Assembly: GCA_017621755.1 (NCBI GenBank)
Contig: JAGASL010000068.1
Location: forward strand, 1 to 60,521
DNA from: Clostridia bacterium
GTDB lineage: Bacteria; Bacillota; Clostridia; Oscillospirales; CAG-272
Reading direction: 5' to 3'
Length of the DNA: 60,521 nt
A program made the translations under genes and the position numbers. This document shows positions 50,523 to 58,070 of the stretch, in pieces (within the stretch, counting starts at the first letter, position 1; every line of letters begins with the position of its first letter). Under the pieces are notes generated by a model. The model had not been told where the DNA came from and did not search any database. It saw only the letters and a program-made list of their open reading frames with translations.

Positions 50523-51593
50523 TTACTCCTTGGTTGATAGATCTTGAATCAGGCAGGGGCAGCCATCAAAGCCGTAAATGCCCTCGAAATGGCAATCACG
50601 CATGGCGCCCGCCAGGCGCAGCGCCGTTTCCGCCCTCGAAAAGACGTTGCGCACGGTAATGTTAAAGGTCTCCTCCGGCGTGCTGTGCCGCTCGCCGTAC
50701 AGGTGCAGGTCGCCTATGCGCACGCCGGCCACGCCGCGGCCAACGTAATAGGGGCTATTCTGCGAGGCATCGGTCACGCCGTCTACAAGAATATTGTACA
50801 GCCGCACGCCGCCCTGGTTTAATAGGCGCACCTGTGTGCAGAAGGCGGCCGAGCGGATATTGCGGATGATGACGTTGTAGATATCGGTTGAAAGCCCGTC
50901 TGCGCCGTAAAGCCGCTCGCTCTTGCCGGGCAGGCCGGTCAGGGCAACGGTATCATCCTCGGTAAAGCCGGTGATGTTTTCAATCAGAATATCGTGGCAG
51001 CCGCAGCGCAGGTCAATACCGTCCGAGTTCTTGATGTAGGTCTGGTTATACAGATCCCGGTCAAGCCCGACCACGCGATTGCCGTGTTCATCCATGCGCG
51101 TGTAGTCTGAGCAGAAATCCAGATCGTGCAGATGCCCGTTCCGACAGAAGAAGTGGTTGAGTGCCCACCAGCGCTGGTTGCGGATCTGCAGGCCACCGAT
51201 CTCAAAGCCATCTACGTTGCAGAAAAGAACCATATTGTTTTGCGTAATGTGCGGCATGCCGTCCTTGCCGCTCGTCTTTTCCGAAAGACCGTTATAGCTG
51301 CCGCCATCTAAGATCGCGCGCCCACGGCCAAGAAGGCGGATCTGCCGGTCAGGCGCGTTTCCATCATGCGCGACCCCGGGGGTGGCGTGCTCGTTGCGGA
51401 ACATCTGGCAAAAGGTACCGTTTGCCATGCGCAAATGGCAATCAGAAAGGATCAGCGTGGTGTGAGAGGGCAGCAGCACGGTATCGCCGATCTCGTAGCA
51501 GCCGCTGATCACCACCTCGGTGCGGCCGGCCGCATGGGCGGCGCGGATCATGGCGGCGATATGCTGCTCACCGTTCTTGATAAAGCTTGGCAT
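50523..51593 (-). CDS. GH28 family (polygalacturonase-like) hydrolase
   Basis: This 356-residue protein forms a right-handed beta-helix. KNSDGIDLRCGCHDILIENI followed by TGFTEDDTVAL contains the Asp residues that GH28 enzymes use for catalysis (N-x-D and D-D). It should cleave galacturonan or a related acidic polymer. There is no signal peptide and it is somewhat short, so it may work on imported oligomers. A consensus-like promoter precedes it. GH28 with a downstream serine hydrolase suggests pectin fragment use. Confidence 0.88.
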   Translation of the reverse strand: MPSFIKNGEQHIAAMIRAAHAAGRTEVVISGCYEIGDTVLLPSHTTLILSDCHLRMANGTFCQMFRNEHATPGVAHDGNAPDRQIRLLGRGRAILDGGSYNGLSEKTSGKDGMPHITQNNMVLFCNVDGFEIGGLQIRNQRWWALNHFFCRNGHLHDLDFCSDYTRMDEHGNRVVGLDRDLYNQTYIKNSDGIDLRCGCHDILIENITGFTEDDTVALTGLPGKSERLYGADGLSTDIYNVIIRNIRSAAFCTQVRLLNQGGVRLYNILVDGVTDASQNSPYYVGRGVAGVRIGDLHLYGERHSTPEETFNITVRNVFSRAETALRLAGAMRDCHFEGIYGFDGCPCLIQDLSTKE

Positions 51594-51625
51594 GGAATTC
51601 CCCTCCTATCGATAAAATCGTGTAT

Positions 51626-51654
51626 ATGTTAGCACAATTGCCCCGGATTGTCAA
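51626..51654 (-). promoter_or_regulatory. Promoter of the GH28 operon
   Basis: On the minus strand TTGACA at 51654-51649 and TAACAT at 51631-51626 are 17 bases apart. Confidence 0.75.
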
Positions 51655-51709
51655 TCATGTTTTGATACAATTTTTAGGCACGTCGATGCATTTTTTGCTT
51701 TTCGCGCGG

Positions 51710-51738
51710 TTGACAGGCAGGGAGCCAGGTGCTATAAT
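51710..51738 (+). promoter_or_regulatory. Promoter of the RNase III gene
   Basis: TTGACA at 51710-51715 and TATAAT at 51733-51738 are 17 bases apart. The position rules out any start codon upstream of about 51745. Confidence 0.9.
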
Positions 51739-51778
51739 GAAAGAAAACAAGAAACGGCGCAGCCAAGGGGGGAAAGAT

Positions 51779-52531
51779 ATGGAATTTCAGCAAGCAATCG
51801 GGGAAATAGAGGCGATCATTGGCTACCATTTTCGTGATCCCGCGCTCCTGCGGCAGGCCTTTACGCGCAAATCCTACTGTAACGAGGCGCGCCAGGCAGG
51901 CGACCGCCATATCCAAAGCAATGAGGTGTTAGAGTTTTGCGGTGACAGCGTGCTCAGTGCCGCCATTATCAGCATCCTGATGGAGCGCTGCTCCCACCGC
52001 TCGGCCGTGGGGCTTGCCACCGAGCTGGATGAGGGCAGCTTTACCGTGATCAAAAGCAACCTGACGAACAAGACCATGCTCAGCCGCCGTGTGGGTGAGC
52101 TGGGGCTTTCGCAGTATCTGCTGGTTGGCCGTGGCGATGTGAAGCGTGGCATCGGCACCCAGCCCTCGGTGATGGAGGACCTGTTTGAAAGCATAGTGGG
52201 CGCGGTTTATTTTGATTGCGGGAAGGATATGCAGGTCATGACCGACCTGGTCGGCCGCCTGCTGGATACCGAGGAATATCTCAAAAAGAACGCCGTGCGC
52301 CAGGCGGCCAGCCCGTATAACGCGCTGCAGGAATTTTGCCAGGCGCGTAAGCTGCCCTTTTCGTTTGCCGAGATCGAGCATTTCGGCCCCGAGCACGAGC
52401 GCACCTACGTTTTTGCCTGCTACGTGCAGGATAAGGAGATCGCCCGTGGGCAGGGCGGCAGCGGCGCCAAGGCCAAGGCGGCGGCCGCCGCCGCGGCCTT
52501 GCCGATCTTAGAGAAAATATATAACCATTAA
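51779..52531 (+). CDS. rnc: Ribonuclease III
   Basis: This 250-residue enzyme cuts double-stranded RNA during rRNA and mRNA maturation. The signature VLEFCGDSVLS carries the first catalytic Glu/Asp, and MEDLFESIVGAVYFD carries the second pair. A dsRNA-binding domain begins at SPYNALQEFCQARKLPF and ends with the basic/alanine-rich helix. Catalytic residues are intact. Two details differ from typical rnc: Cys for Leu in LEFLGD, and no acpP, smc or ftsY neighbours, so it could be a second copy. The ATG follows GGGGGGAAA. Confidence 0.92.
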   Translation: MEFQQAIGEIEAIIGYHFRDPALLRQAFTRKSYCNEARQAGDRHIQSNEVLEFCGDSVLSAAIISILMERCSHRSAVGLATELDEGSFTVIKSNLTNKTMLSRRVGELGLSQYLLVGRGDVKRGIGTQPSVMEDLFESIVGAVYFDCGKDMQVMTDLVGRLLDTEEYLKKNAVRQAASPYNALQEFCQARKLPFSFAEIEHFGPEHERTYVFACYVQDKEIARGQGGSGAKAKAAAAAAALPILEKIYNH

Positions 52532-52533
52532 AC

Positions 52534-52576
52534 GAGCGCATCGCCCCGTGCCAAATAGGCACGGGGCGATGCGCTC
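52534..52576. terminator. Bidirectional terminator
   Basis: GAGCGCATCGCCCCGTGCC pairs perfectly over 19 bases with its complement, with an AAATA loop. It serves rnc and the convergent HTH operon. Confidence 0.92.
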
Positions 52577-52577
52577 T

Positions 52578-52790
52578 TTATTCCTGGCGATAGGCCAGCA
52601 GGTCACCCGGCTGGCAATCCAGCGCCTCGCAAAGCTTGGTCAGGGTAGAGATCTTAATGGCCTTGGCCTTGCCGTTTTTCAGAATAGAGATGTTGGCTAT
52701 GGTAATACCAACGCGCTCGGCAAGCTCGGTCACGCTCATCTTGCGCTTTGCCAGCATTACGTCAATGTTAACTATGATTTCGCCTGTCAT
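52578..52790 (-). CDS. Small XRE-type HTH protein
   Basis: This 70-residue protein is almost entirely a Cro/CI-type helix-turn-helix (MSVTELAERVGITIANISIL, then LTKLCEALDCQPGDLL). It is the YozG-like form usually paired with a DUF2975 membrane protein, which is indeed the next gene upstream. The pair probably forms a membrane-linked regulatory unit. It lies 8 bases after the DUF2975 stop. Confidence 0.92.
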   Translation of the reverse strand: MTGEIIVNIDVMLAKRKMSVTELAERVGITIANISILKNGKAKAIKISTLTKLCEALDCQPGDLLAYRQE

Positions 52791-52798
52791 ACGTCACC

Positions 52799-53278
52799 TC
52801 AGATCGTCAGCTCGCTTTCTTCCTGCAGGGCGGCCGCCTTGTATACCAGATGGGAAAGGGCCGCCGCCGTCACGCTCAGTAAAAAGCCCAAAAAGCAAAA
52901 CAGCAGGGCAAAGATCAGCAGGGTCAGCCGGTTCATGCCCAGTAAAAATAGCAGCAAGCTACCTACAAATAATAGCAGGGTGTCTGTCAAGGAAAGGGCA
53001 GAGATGCGCTTGAGCGCTAAGGCGTTTTCACACGAAAAGGAGCTGCCGCCGCCAATGCGCGCGGCGATCTGCCAGCATAGCGCTAACGCAGGGTAAAAGG
53101 GCAGGGCGGTCAGCCAGATCATAGAAAGCCATAGCCATTTGGCTGTGGCGTTTTCTGAAAACGGGGTGTAGCGTGCCGTCAGATAGGGAAGGATCACGGC
53201 ATACAGCAGCAGTGCCGCCGTGCCTACCAGCAGGATAAGCCCCTTCAGCCAGCGAGATAGGGTCGTCTGATTCATCAT
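52799..53278 (-). CDS. DUF2975 membrane protein
   Basis: This 159-residue protein has four predicted helices and a polar loop (GGGSSFSCENALALKRISAL) typical of DUF2975. Its function is unknown beyond pairing with the small HTH gene. I start at ATG 53278, after AAGGAGA. The ATG overlaps the stop of the flavoprotein gene by four bases (ATGA). Confidence 0.88.
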   Translation of the reverse strand: MMNQTTLSRWLKGLILLVGTAALLLYAVILPYLTARYTPFSENATAKWLWLSMIWLTALPFYPALALCWQIAARIGGGSSFSCENALALKRISALSLTDTLLLFVGSLLLFLLGMNRLTLLIFALLFCFLGFLLSVTAAALSHLVYKAAALQEESELTI

Positions 53279-54354
53279 GCTTCTCCTTTCATTTGTAAGG
53301 CGCAAAGGCCGGTTTTAAGAATCAGTCTGCGCAAGGGTGGGTGATACATAAACGGTCGCTTCAGGCAGCGAAGGCGCACCTTGCGGCATAGCGGCGCCGC
53401 CCGGCGGCGGTAAAGGCGCAGCGCCTCTTTTTCGCTGCTCGCTAAGGAAAGCGAAGCCGCCAGCGCCTCGCTGCTGGCCAGTGCATAGCTGATTCCCTCA
53501 AAGGAGCTGGGGCTGATCAGCCCGGCTGCCTCGCCTACCAAAAAAGCACCACCACGGCCAAGAAGGATATCGCCAAGCAGCCTTGGCCGACTGACAAGGC
53601 AAGCCTCTGTCCTTTGTGGGGCGCAAAAGGCACTTGCTGAGACAAAACCACGTGCGATCAGCCTTTGCTTCTGTTTTTCAAAAGCCGCGCGGCAGCCCTG
53701 CTTTTCAAAGGCGCCGCCAAAAATCATTTGCCCATTCTTGAAAAAGATCCAGGAGCATCCTGGCGAGGTCTCCGCATCAAAAATGCAAGAATAGTAGGGG
53801 TTGCTCTCACCGGCCGGGAACCATTGCTGGATTGCTGTATATTGCAGCAGCCGCCGCCCGGGAAACAGGCTGCGCCGCACCAGCGAGGAGGCGCCGTCTG
53901 CCCCGATCAGATAGCGGCAGGTGAGGGTTTCTGTCCGGCCGTCTGCCACGGTCTCTACCTGGTAGCCGCTATCCGTTTGCCACACACGAGTGGCGCGCGC
54001 CTGCAGCTTGGTCACGGTGGGGGGCACCATGCCGCGCAAAAAGCGGTCAAAGGCAGCGCGGTCAATATTCATATAGTTGCGCCGGTAATGGCGCACGGTA
54101 TCACAGGCTAAGTCGATCGTTCTTACCGAAAACAGCTGGGGTGTTACCAGCAGCTCACGCGGTAGACTGATATCGTAAGCGGCAAGCAGATCCTGCGCAT
54201 CTGGTGAAAGTAGCCCGGCGCAAACCTTTTCGCCGCGTAGCGGCTCGCCATCGACCAGTAGCACGCGCATGGCGCGGCTGTCTATGCGCCGCGCCAGATT
54301 GCTGCCAGCCGGCCCAGCACCCAGAATCACTACGTCATAAGCCGTCTCTTGCAT
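53275..54354 (-). CDS. FAD-dependent oxidoreductase, geranylgeranyl-reductase-like
   Basis: This 359-residue flavoprotein starts with the FAD-binding motif VVILGAGPAGSNLARR. YLIGADGASSLVRRSLFP is the second FAD motif, and GAFLVGEAAGLISPSSFEG the third. The family reduces isoprenoid double bonds or acts as a monooxygenase; the true substrate here is unclear. I start at ATG 54354, because the longer frame begins inside the -35 box. It is the first gene of an operon with DUF2975 and the HTH gene. Confidence 0.9.
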   Translation of the reverse strand: MQETAYDVVILGAGPAGSNLARRIDSRAMRVLLVDGEPLRGEKVCAGLLSPDAQDLLAAYDISLPRELLVTPQLFSVRTIDLACDTVRHYRRNYMNIDRAAFDRFLRGMVPPTVTKLQARATRVWQTDSGYQVETVADGRTETLTCRYLIGADGASSLVRRSLFPGRRLLQYTAIQQWFPAGESNPYYSCIFDAETSPGCSWIFFKNGQMIFGGAFEKQGCRAAFEKQKQRLIARGFVSASAFCAPQRTEACLVSRPRLLGDILLGRGGAFLVGEAAGLISPSSFEGISYALASSEALAASLSLASSEKEALRLYRRRAAPLCRKVRLRCLKRPFMYHPPLRRLILKTGLCALQMKGEA

Positions 54355-54379
54355 GCGTGCACGTCTCCTTTTTTTCTTT

Positions 54380-54408
54380 AGTATAGCACGCAGTTTTCTG
54401 TTTGTCAA
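54380..54408 (-). promoter_or_regulatory. Promoter of the flavoprotein operon
   Basis: On the minus strand TTGACA at 54408-54403 and TATACT at 54385-54380 are 17 bases apart. Confidence 0.88.
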
Positions 54409-54468
54409 TCAAAATTTATCGATTTACGATAAATTTCTGGATGTATAGTCATCTTCGCGTCTTTCTGC

Positions 54469-54497
54469 TTGCATTCCTGCGCGTTCTGTGCTACAAT
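54469..54497 (+). promoter_or_regulatory. Promoter of the Crp/Fnr-type gene
   Basis: TTGCAT at 54469-54474 and TACAAT at 54492-54497 are 17 bases apart. Confidence 0.75.
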
Positions 54498-54526
54498 AGG
54501 TATAATCCAAAAGAAGGGAGCCCACT

Positions 54527-55204
54527 ATGCCCGAAAAAGCCATAGATACCGCGCGTTACCCGTTCCTGCGCCGCTGCCTGCTCTTTGCCGGCCTGACAGA
54601 CGGGCAGCTTGGCGAAGCGCTGGCGCTTCTTTCCGCCACACGCCGCACCTATGCGCGCGGCGAATATCTCTGCCGCACGGGCGAGCAGCTTGCTCGCTTT
54701 GGCCTGGTGCTTTCCGGCACCGTGCAGGTGTATACCGACGATTTTGAGGGCAACCAGATGATGATGGCCAACGTCACGCCCGGCGAGACCTTTGGCGAAT
54801 CGCTTTGCTACCTGCAAAGAAGCGCGCCGCATCTGTATATTCTCACCGCCGGCGGGGCAGAGGTGCTGTGGTTAGACGTGGCCCCCTTTCGCCACGAGCG
54901 CGGTGCTGACCCGCTTGTCCACGCGATGTTTTCTCGCTTCACGGCTATGCTGGCCGCCCGCGCGCTGGAAATGAACGAGCGGATCCAGATTCTTTCAAAA
55001 TACACCCTGCGTGAAAAGCTGCTTACCTTTCTTTCAGGCTGGGAGCGCCGCTGCGGGCAAAAGACCTTTCAGATCCCCTTTGACCGCGCAGCCCTGGCCG
55101 TTTATCTGGGTGTGAACCGTACCGCCCTCTCGCGCGAGCTGTCTGCCATGCAGGCAGAGGGGCTGCTGGAATTTTATAAAAATAGCTTTAAGCTTTTGTT
55201 TTAG
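54527..55204 (+). CDS. Crp/Fnr family transcriptional regulator
   Basis: This 225-residue protein has an N-terminal cyclic-nucleotide-binding-like barrel (GEYLCRTGEQLARFGLVLSG) and a C-terminal winged helix (ALAVYLGVNRTALSRELSAM). The cluster of cysteines that Fnr uses for iron-sulfur binding is not present, so it is not a classical oxygen sensor. The effector is unknown. It lies directly upstream of the NMT1-type ABC operon and in the same direction, so it may regulate it. A terminator separates the two. Confidence 0.9.
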   Translation: MPEKAIDTARYPFLRRCLLFAGLTDGQLGEALALLSATRRTYARGEYLCRTGEQLARFGLVLSGTVQVYTDDFEGNQMMMANVTPGETFGESLCYLQRSAPHLYILTAGGAEVLWLDVAPFRHERGADPLVHAMFSRFTAMLAARALEMNERIQILSKYTLREKLLTFLSGWERRCGQKTFQIPFDRAALAVYLGVNRTALSRELSAMQAEGLLEFYKNSFKLLF

Positions 55205-55232
55205 TTGGTTGCGTTTGCAACCAACTTTTTTA
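55203..55232 (+). terminator. Terminator of the Crp/Fnr-type gene
   Basis: AGTTGGTTGC and GCAACCAACT pair over GTTT, followed by TTTTTT. Confidence 0.88.
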
Positions 55233-55298
55233 TAATGGCTTGTTATAATATTAACGAAATACAATCTTGCCGCCCTGCGGCAAAGAAGGAGACCTATC

Positions 55299-56354
55299 AT
55301 GAAAAAAATACTTTCGCTACTGCTCGTGCTCTGCATGCTGCTTGGCATGCTGGTTGCCTGTGCGCCTGCCGGCACGCCGGATGATAACAAGCCTGAAGAG
55401 AATCCCCCGGCTGGGGAGACCCCCGGTGGCGAGGAAGAGCAGCCCCCGGCCGAGCCGCTGACCGTGCATATTGCCGGTATGAAGGGCCCCACCTCGCTGG
55501 GCCTTGTGAAGCTGATGGAGGATAATACCAACAAGACCTCGATCAACAATTACAATTTCTACGTACACACCAAGGCAGATGAGATCACGCCTAAGCTGAT
55601 CAACGGCGAGCTGGATATGGCTGCTCTGCCGGCCAATGCTGCCGCCACCGTCTTTAGCAGGACGAACGGCGCCATCACCGTGTTGGCTGTCAATACGCTG
55701 GGTGTGGTGTATGTCGTTGAAAAGGGTGAGAGCGTTCAGTCGCTTGCCGACCTGGCCGGAAAGAAGATCTATGCCGTGGGCAAGGGTACTACGCCGGAAT
55801 ACGGCCTCTCTTATATTCTTTCGCAAAACGGCATGTCGATCGAGGATCTGGAGATCGAATGGAAGAGCGAGGCAACCGAGATCCTGCCCCTGCTGAAAAC
55901 GCAGGAAAATGCCATTGCCATGATCCCGCAGCCGTTCGTTACCGCCGCTACCACACAGGTAGAGGGGCTGCGCGTGGCGCTGAGCCTGAATGACGAGTGG
56001 AACAAGCTGGAAAACGGCAGCCAGTTCATTACCGGCGTGCTGGTCGCCCGCACCGAATTCGTGCAGAAGAACCCGGATGCCGTGTATGCCTTCCTGCGTG
56101 AATACGAGGAATCGCTGAACTATGCCAAGACCGAAACGGCTAACGCCGCCCACCTGGTGGTAAAATACGGCATCATGGATGCCGAGCCGCTGGCCGCTAA
56201 GGCGCTGCCCAACTGCAACCTGCAGTTTATGAAGGGTGAGGAAATGAAGGCAGCCCTTTCCGGCTATCTCAAGACCCTCTACGATCAGAATCCCCAGGCG
56301 GTAGGCGGTAGCCTGCCGGGCGATGGCTTCTATTATGTGGCAGCCGAGGATTGA
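55299..56354 (+). CDS. ABC transporter substrate-binding lipoprotein (NMT1/TauA-like)
   Basis: This 351-residue lipoprotein (lipobox LVAC, Cys21) carries a proline- and glutamate-rich linker at about residues 22-50 that holds the domain off the membrane. The domain reads MKGPTSLGLVKLMEDN, ELDMAALPANAAATVF and AGKKIYAVGKGTTPEYGL, which is the NMT1/THI5-TauA pattern. Relatives bind thiamine precursors, sulfonates or nitrate. No TPP or other riboswitch is present, so the ligand is open. It overlaps the permease gene by 20 bases. Confidence 0.9.
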   Translation: MKKILSLLLVLCMLLGMLVACAPAGTPDDNKPEENPPAGETPGGEEEQPPAEPLTVHIAGMKGPTSLGLVKLMEDNTNKTSINNYNFYVHTKADEITPKLINGELDMAALPANAAATVFSRTNGAITVLAVNTLGVVYVVEKGESVQSLADLAGKKIYAVGKGTTPEYGLSYILSQNGMSIEDLEIEWKSEATEILPLLKTQENAIAMIPQPFVTAATTQVEGLRVALSLNDEWNKLENGSQFITGVLVARTEFVQKNPDAVYAFLREYEESLNYAKTETANAAHLVVKYGIMDAEPLAAKALPNCNLQFMKGEEMKAALSGYLKTLYDQNPQAVGGSLPGDGFYYVAAED

Positions 56355-57096
56355 TAAAAAGCAATGGCAAAGGCTGCTGGCCTTTGCCATTGCGCTTATT
56401 GTATGGCAGGCTATTTCCATGGTGATCAACGAGCAGGTGTTCTTCGCCTCGCCTATCGACGTGGTGCGTCGCCTGGTTGAGATCCTTTACGAGCTGCCCG
56501 TGCTTTCCATTTTTCTGTATAGCCTTAGCCGTGTGCTGGTCGGCTTCTTTTCCGGCCTGGTGCTTGGCTGTCTGCTGGCGGTGGTGGCGGCCAGGCTGTC
56601 CTTTGTTGAGGTCCTGCTATATCCGTATATGATCACCATTCGCTCGGTGCCGGTGGCATCCTTTGTGGTGTTGGCAATTCTGTGGTTTTCCTCTGCCGCG
56701 CTTTCGGGCTTTATCTCCTTTTTGATCGTGCTGCCCATCGTGTATAACGGTGTGCTGGCCGCCCTGCACGCGACAGATAAGCAGCTAAACGAAATGGCAC
56801 GCGTCTTTTGCGTGCCCTTCTGGCAGCGCCTGCGCTGCATCTATATCCCACAGGTGCGCCCGGCCCTGCTGGCGGCCGCCGCTACCTCTATGGGGCTTGC
56901 CTGGAAATCCGGCGTAGCCGCCGAGCTGATCGGCATGCCGGATGGCTCGATCGGTATGGAGCTGTATCACGCCAAGCTCTATTTAGATACGCCGGCGCTC
57001 TTTGCATGGACGCTGATCATCGTGCTGGGCAGCCTGGCGTGTGAAAAGCTGGTGGCAGCGCTCCTGCGCCTGCTGCTTGGGGGGTATCGAAAATGA
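56335..57096 (+). CDS. ABC transporter permease (TauC/SsuC-like)
   Basis: This protein of about 253 residues has six helices. LYSLSRVLVGFFSGLVLGCL and the EAA loop LNEMARVFCVPFWQRLRCIY (then IPQVRP) are typical of the sulfonate/nitrate/thiamine permease group. I use ATG 56335; the alternative at 56323 is 4 codons upstream. Both overlap the binding-protein gene. Its stop overlaps the ATPase start (ATGA). Confidence 0.9.
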   Translation: MWQPRIDKKQWQRLLAFAIALIVWQAISMVINEQVFFASPIDVVRRLVEILYELPVLSIFLYSLSRVLVGFFSGLVLGCLLAVVAARLSFVEVLLYPYMITIRSVPVASFVVLAILWFSSAALSGFISFLIVLPIVYNGVLAALHATDKQLNEMARVFCVPFWQRLRCIYIPQVRPALLAAAATSMGLAWKSGVAAELIGMPDGSIGMELYHAKLYLDTPALFAWTLIIVLGSLACEKLVAALLRLLLGGYRK

Positions 57097-57671
57097 AGGA
57101 TATTGTGATCAAGGACCTATGTAAGCGCTTTGCCGATAAGGTGGTGCTGGATCGGTTTTCTATCGTGATCCCCGCCGGCAGCATCTTTGGCATCATGGGG
57201 GAATCCGGCTGCGGCAAGACCACGCTGCTGCGCATCCTGCTCGGGCTGGAAAAGGCGGATAGCGGCATGATTGAGGGGCTGCCTGCCCGCATCAGCGCCG
57301 TGTTCCAGGAGGATCGGCTGTGTGACGAGTTTTCCGCTATTGAGAACGTGGCCATCGCGGCACCGAAAAAAACGCCGCGCGCCGCCATCGTGGAATGCCT
57401 TGCGGCGCTTGGCCTTGGGGATGCGCTTGATCGCCCCGTGCGTGCTCTCTCCGGCGGTATGCGCCGCCGTGTGGCCATCGCACGTGCGCTGCTGGCAGAG
57501 GGGGAGCTTCTTCTGCTCGACGAGCCCTTTGAGGGGCTAGATGAAGAAACGCGCCGGTCGGTCATGGCCGTTGTGCGCCGCATGGCGGCAGGGCGCACGG
57601 TCGTGCTCGTCACGCATGACGAGGAAGAGATCACCGCCCTCGGCGCCTCGCTGTATCAGATGAAAGAATAA
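57093..57671 (+). CDS. ABC transporter ATP-binding protein, short form
   Basis: This 192-residue ATPase has Walker A GESGCGKTT (36-44), the signature LSGGMRRR, and Walker B LLLDEPFEGLD. It is clearly shorter than the roughly 250 residues common for this family. The signature has SGGM in place of SGGQ, and the region between Q-loop and signature is reduced. It completes the three-gene uptake system. A terminator follows. Confidence 0.92.
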   Translation: MKDIVIKDLCKRFADKVVLDRFSIVIPAGSIFGIMGESGCGKTTLLRILLGLEKADSGMIEGLPARISAVFQEDRLCDEFSAIENVAIAAPKKTPRAAIVECLAALGLGDALDRPVRALSGGMRRRVAIARALLAEGELLLLDEPFEGLDEETRRSVMAVVRRMAAGRTVVLVTHDEEEITALGASLYQMKE

Positions 57672-57700
57672 GAAGCGTGCAGCATAGCTGCACGCTTCTT
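57670..57700 (+). terminator. Terminator of the NMT1-type ABC operon
   Basis: AAGAAGCGTGCAGC and GCTGCACGCTTCTT form a 14-bp perfect stem over ATA. Confidence 0.88.
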
Positions 57701-57752
57701 GTTGTAAAACGAAAACCTCGCCGCATTGGTTGCGAAAAACGATGTAATGCCT

Positions 57753-57803
57753 TAGTGGAATTTTCCACTATTTTCACATGGAAAACTGTTTTGGTGATAT
57801 AAT
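57753..57803 (+). promoter_or_regulatory. Operator and -10 box of the small HTH gene
   Basis: TAGTGGAA-TT-TTCCACTA at 57753-57770 is a perfect dyad, and a half-like copy TGGAAAA lies near 57779. TATAAT is at 57798-57803, but no good -35 exists 17 bases upstream. This fits a promoter that needs the bound protein or is repressed by it. Confidence 0.65.
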
Positions 57804-57824
57804 TTTGAAAAAAAGGAGCATATT

Positions 57825-58064
57825 ATGACCACCGAAACAGAATTTCAGATTTTTTGTGAAAATATCCGCCGTTTGCGAAAGCAATATGCACTATCGAAAA
57901 AAGAAATGGCAAAACGGTTGGGGATCGGAATAAGGAGCTTAGAAAAAATCGAACGGGGGGATATCCCCGTTCGATTAGGCTGTCAAATTATTTTCAATGC
58001 AAGCAGATGCTTTGGCATTCGCCCGGCTGCGTTGTTTGAATGCGTGGTGGCATTTGAGCATTAA
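57825..58064 (+). CDS. Small XRE family HTH protein
   Basis: This 79-residue protein is a single Cro/CI-type helix-turn-helix (LSKKEMAKRLGIGIRSLEKI, then ERGDIPVRLG). The rest is a short helix ending FECVVAFEH. The DNA is more AT-rich than its neighbours. It probably binds the dyad upstream of itself. Its stop is 6 bases from the end of the convergent GH31 gene, with no terminator between them. Confidence 0.85.
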   Translation: MTTETEFQIFCENIRRLRKQYALSKKEMAKRLGIGIRSLEKIERGDIPVRLGCQIIFNASRCFGIRPAALFECVVAFEH

Positions 58065-58070
58065 GTGCGG

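Noticed and set aside
55205..55298. TPP riboswitch upstream of the NMT1-type operon
   Set aside because: No CTGAGA or other thi-box element is present, and the space is mostly filled by the terminator.
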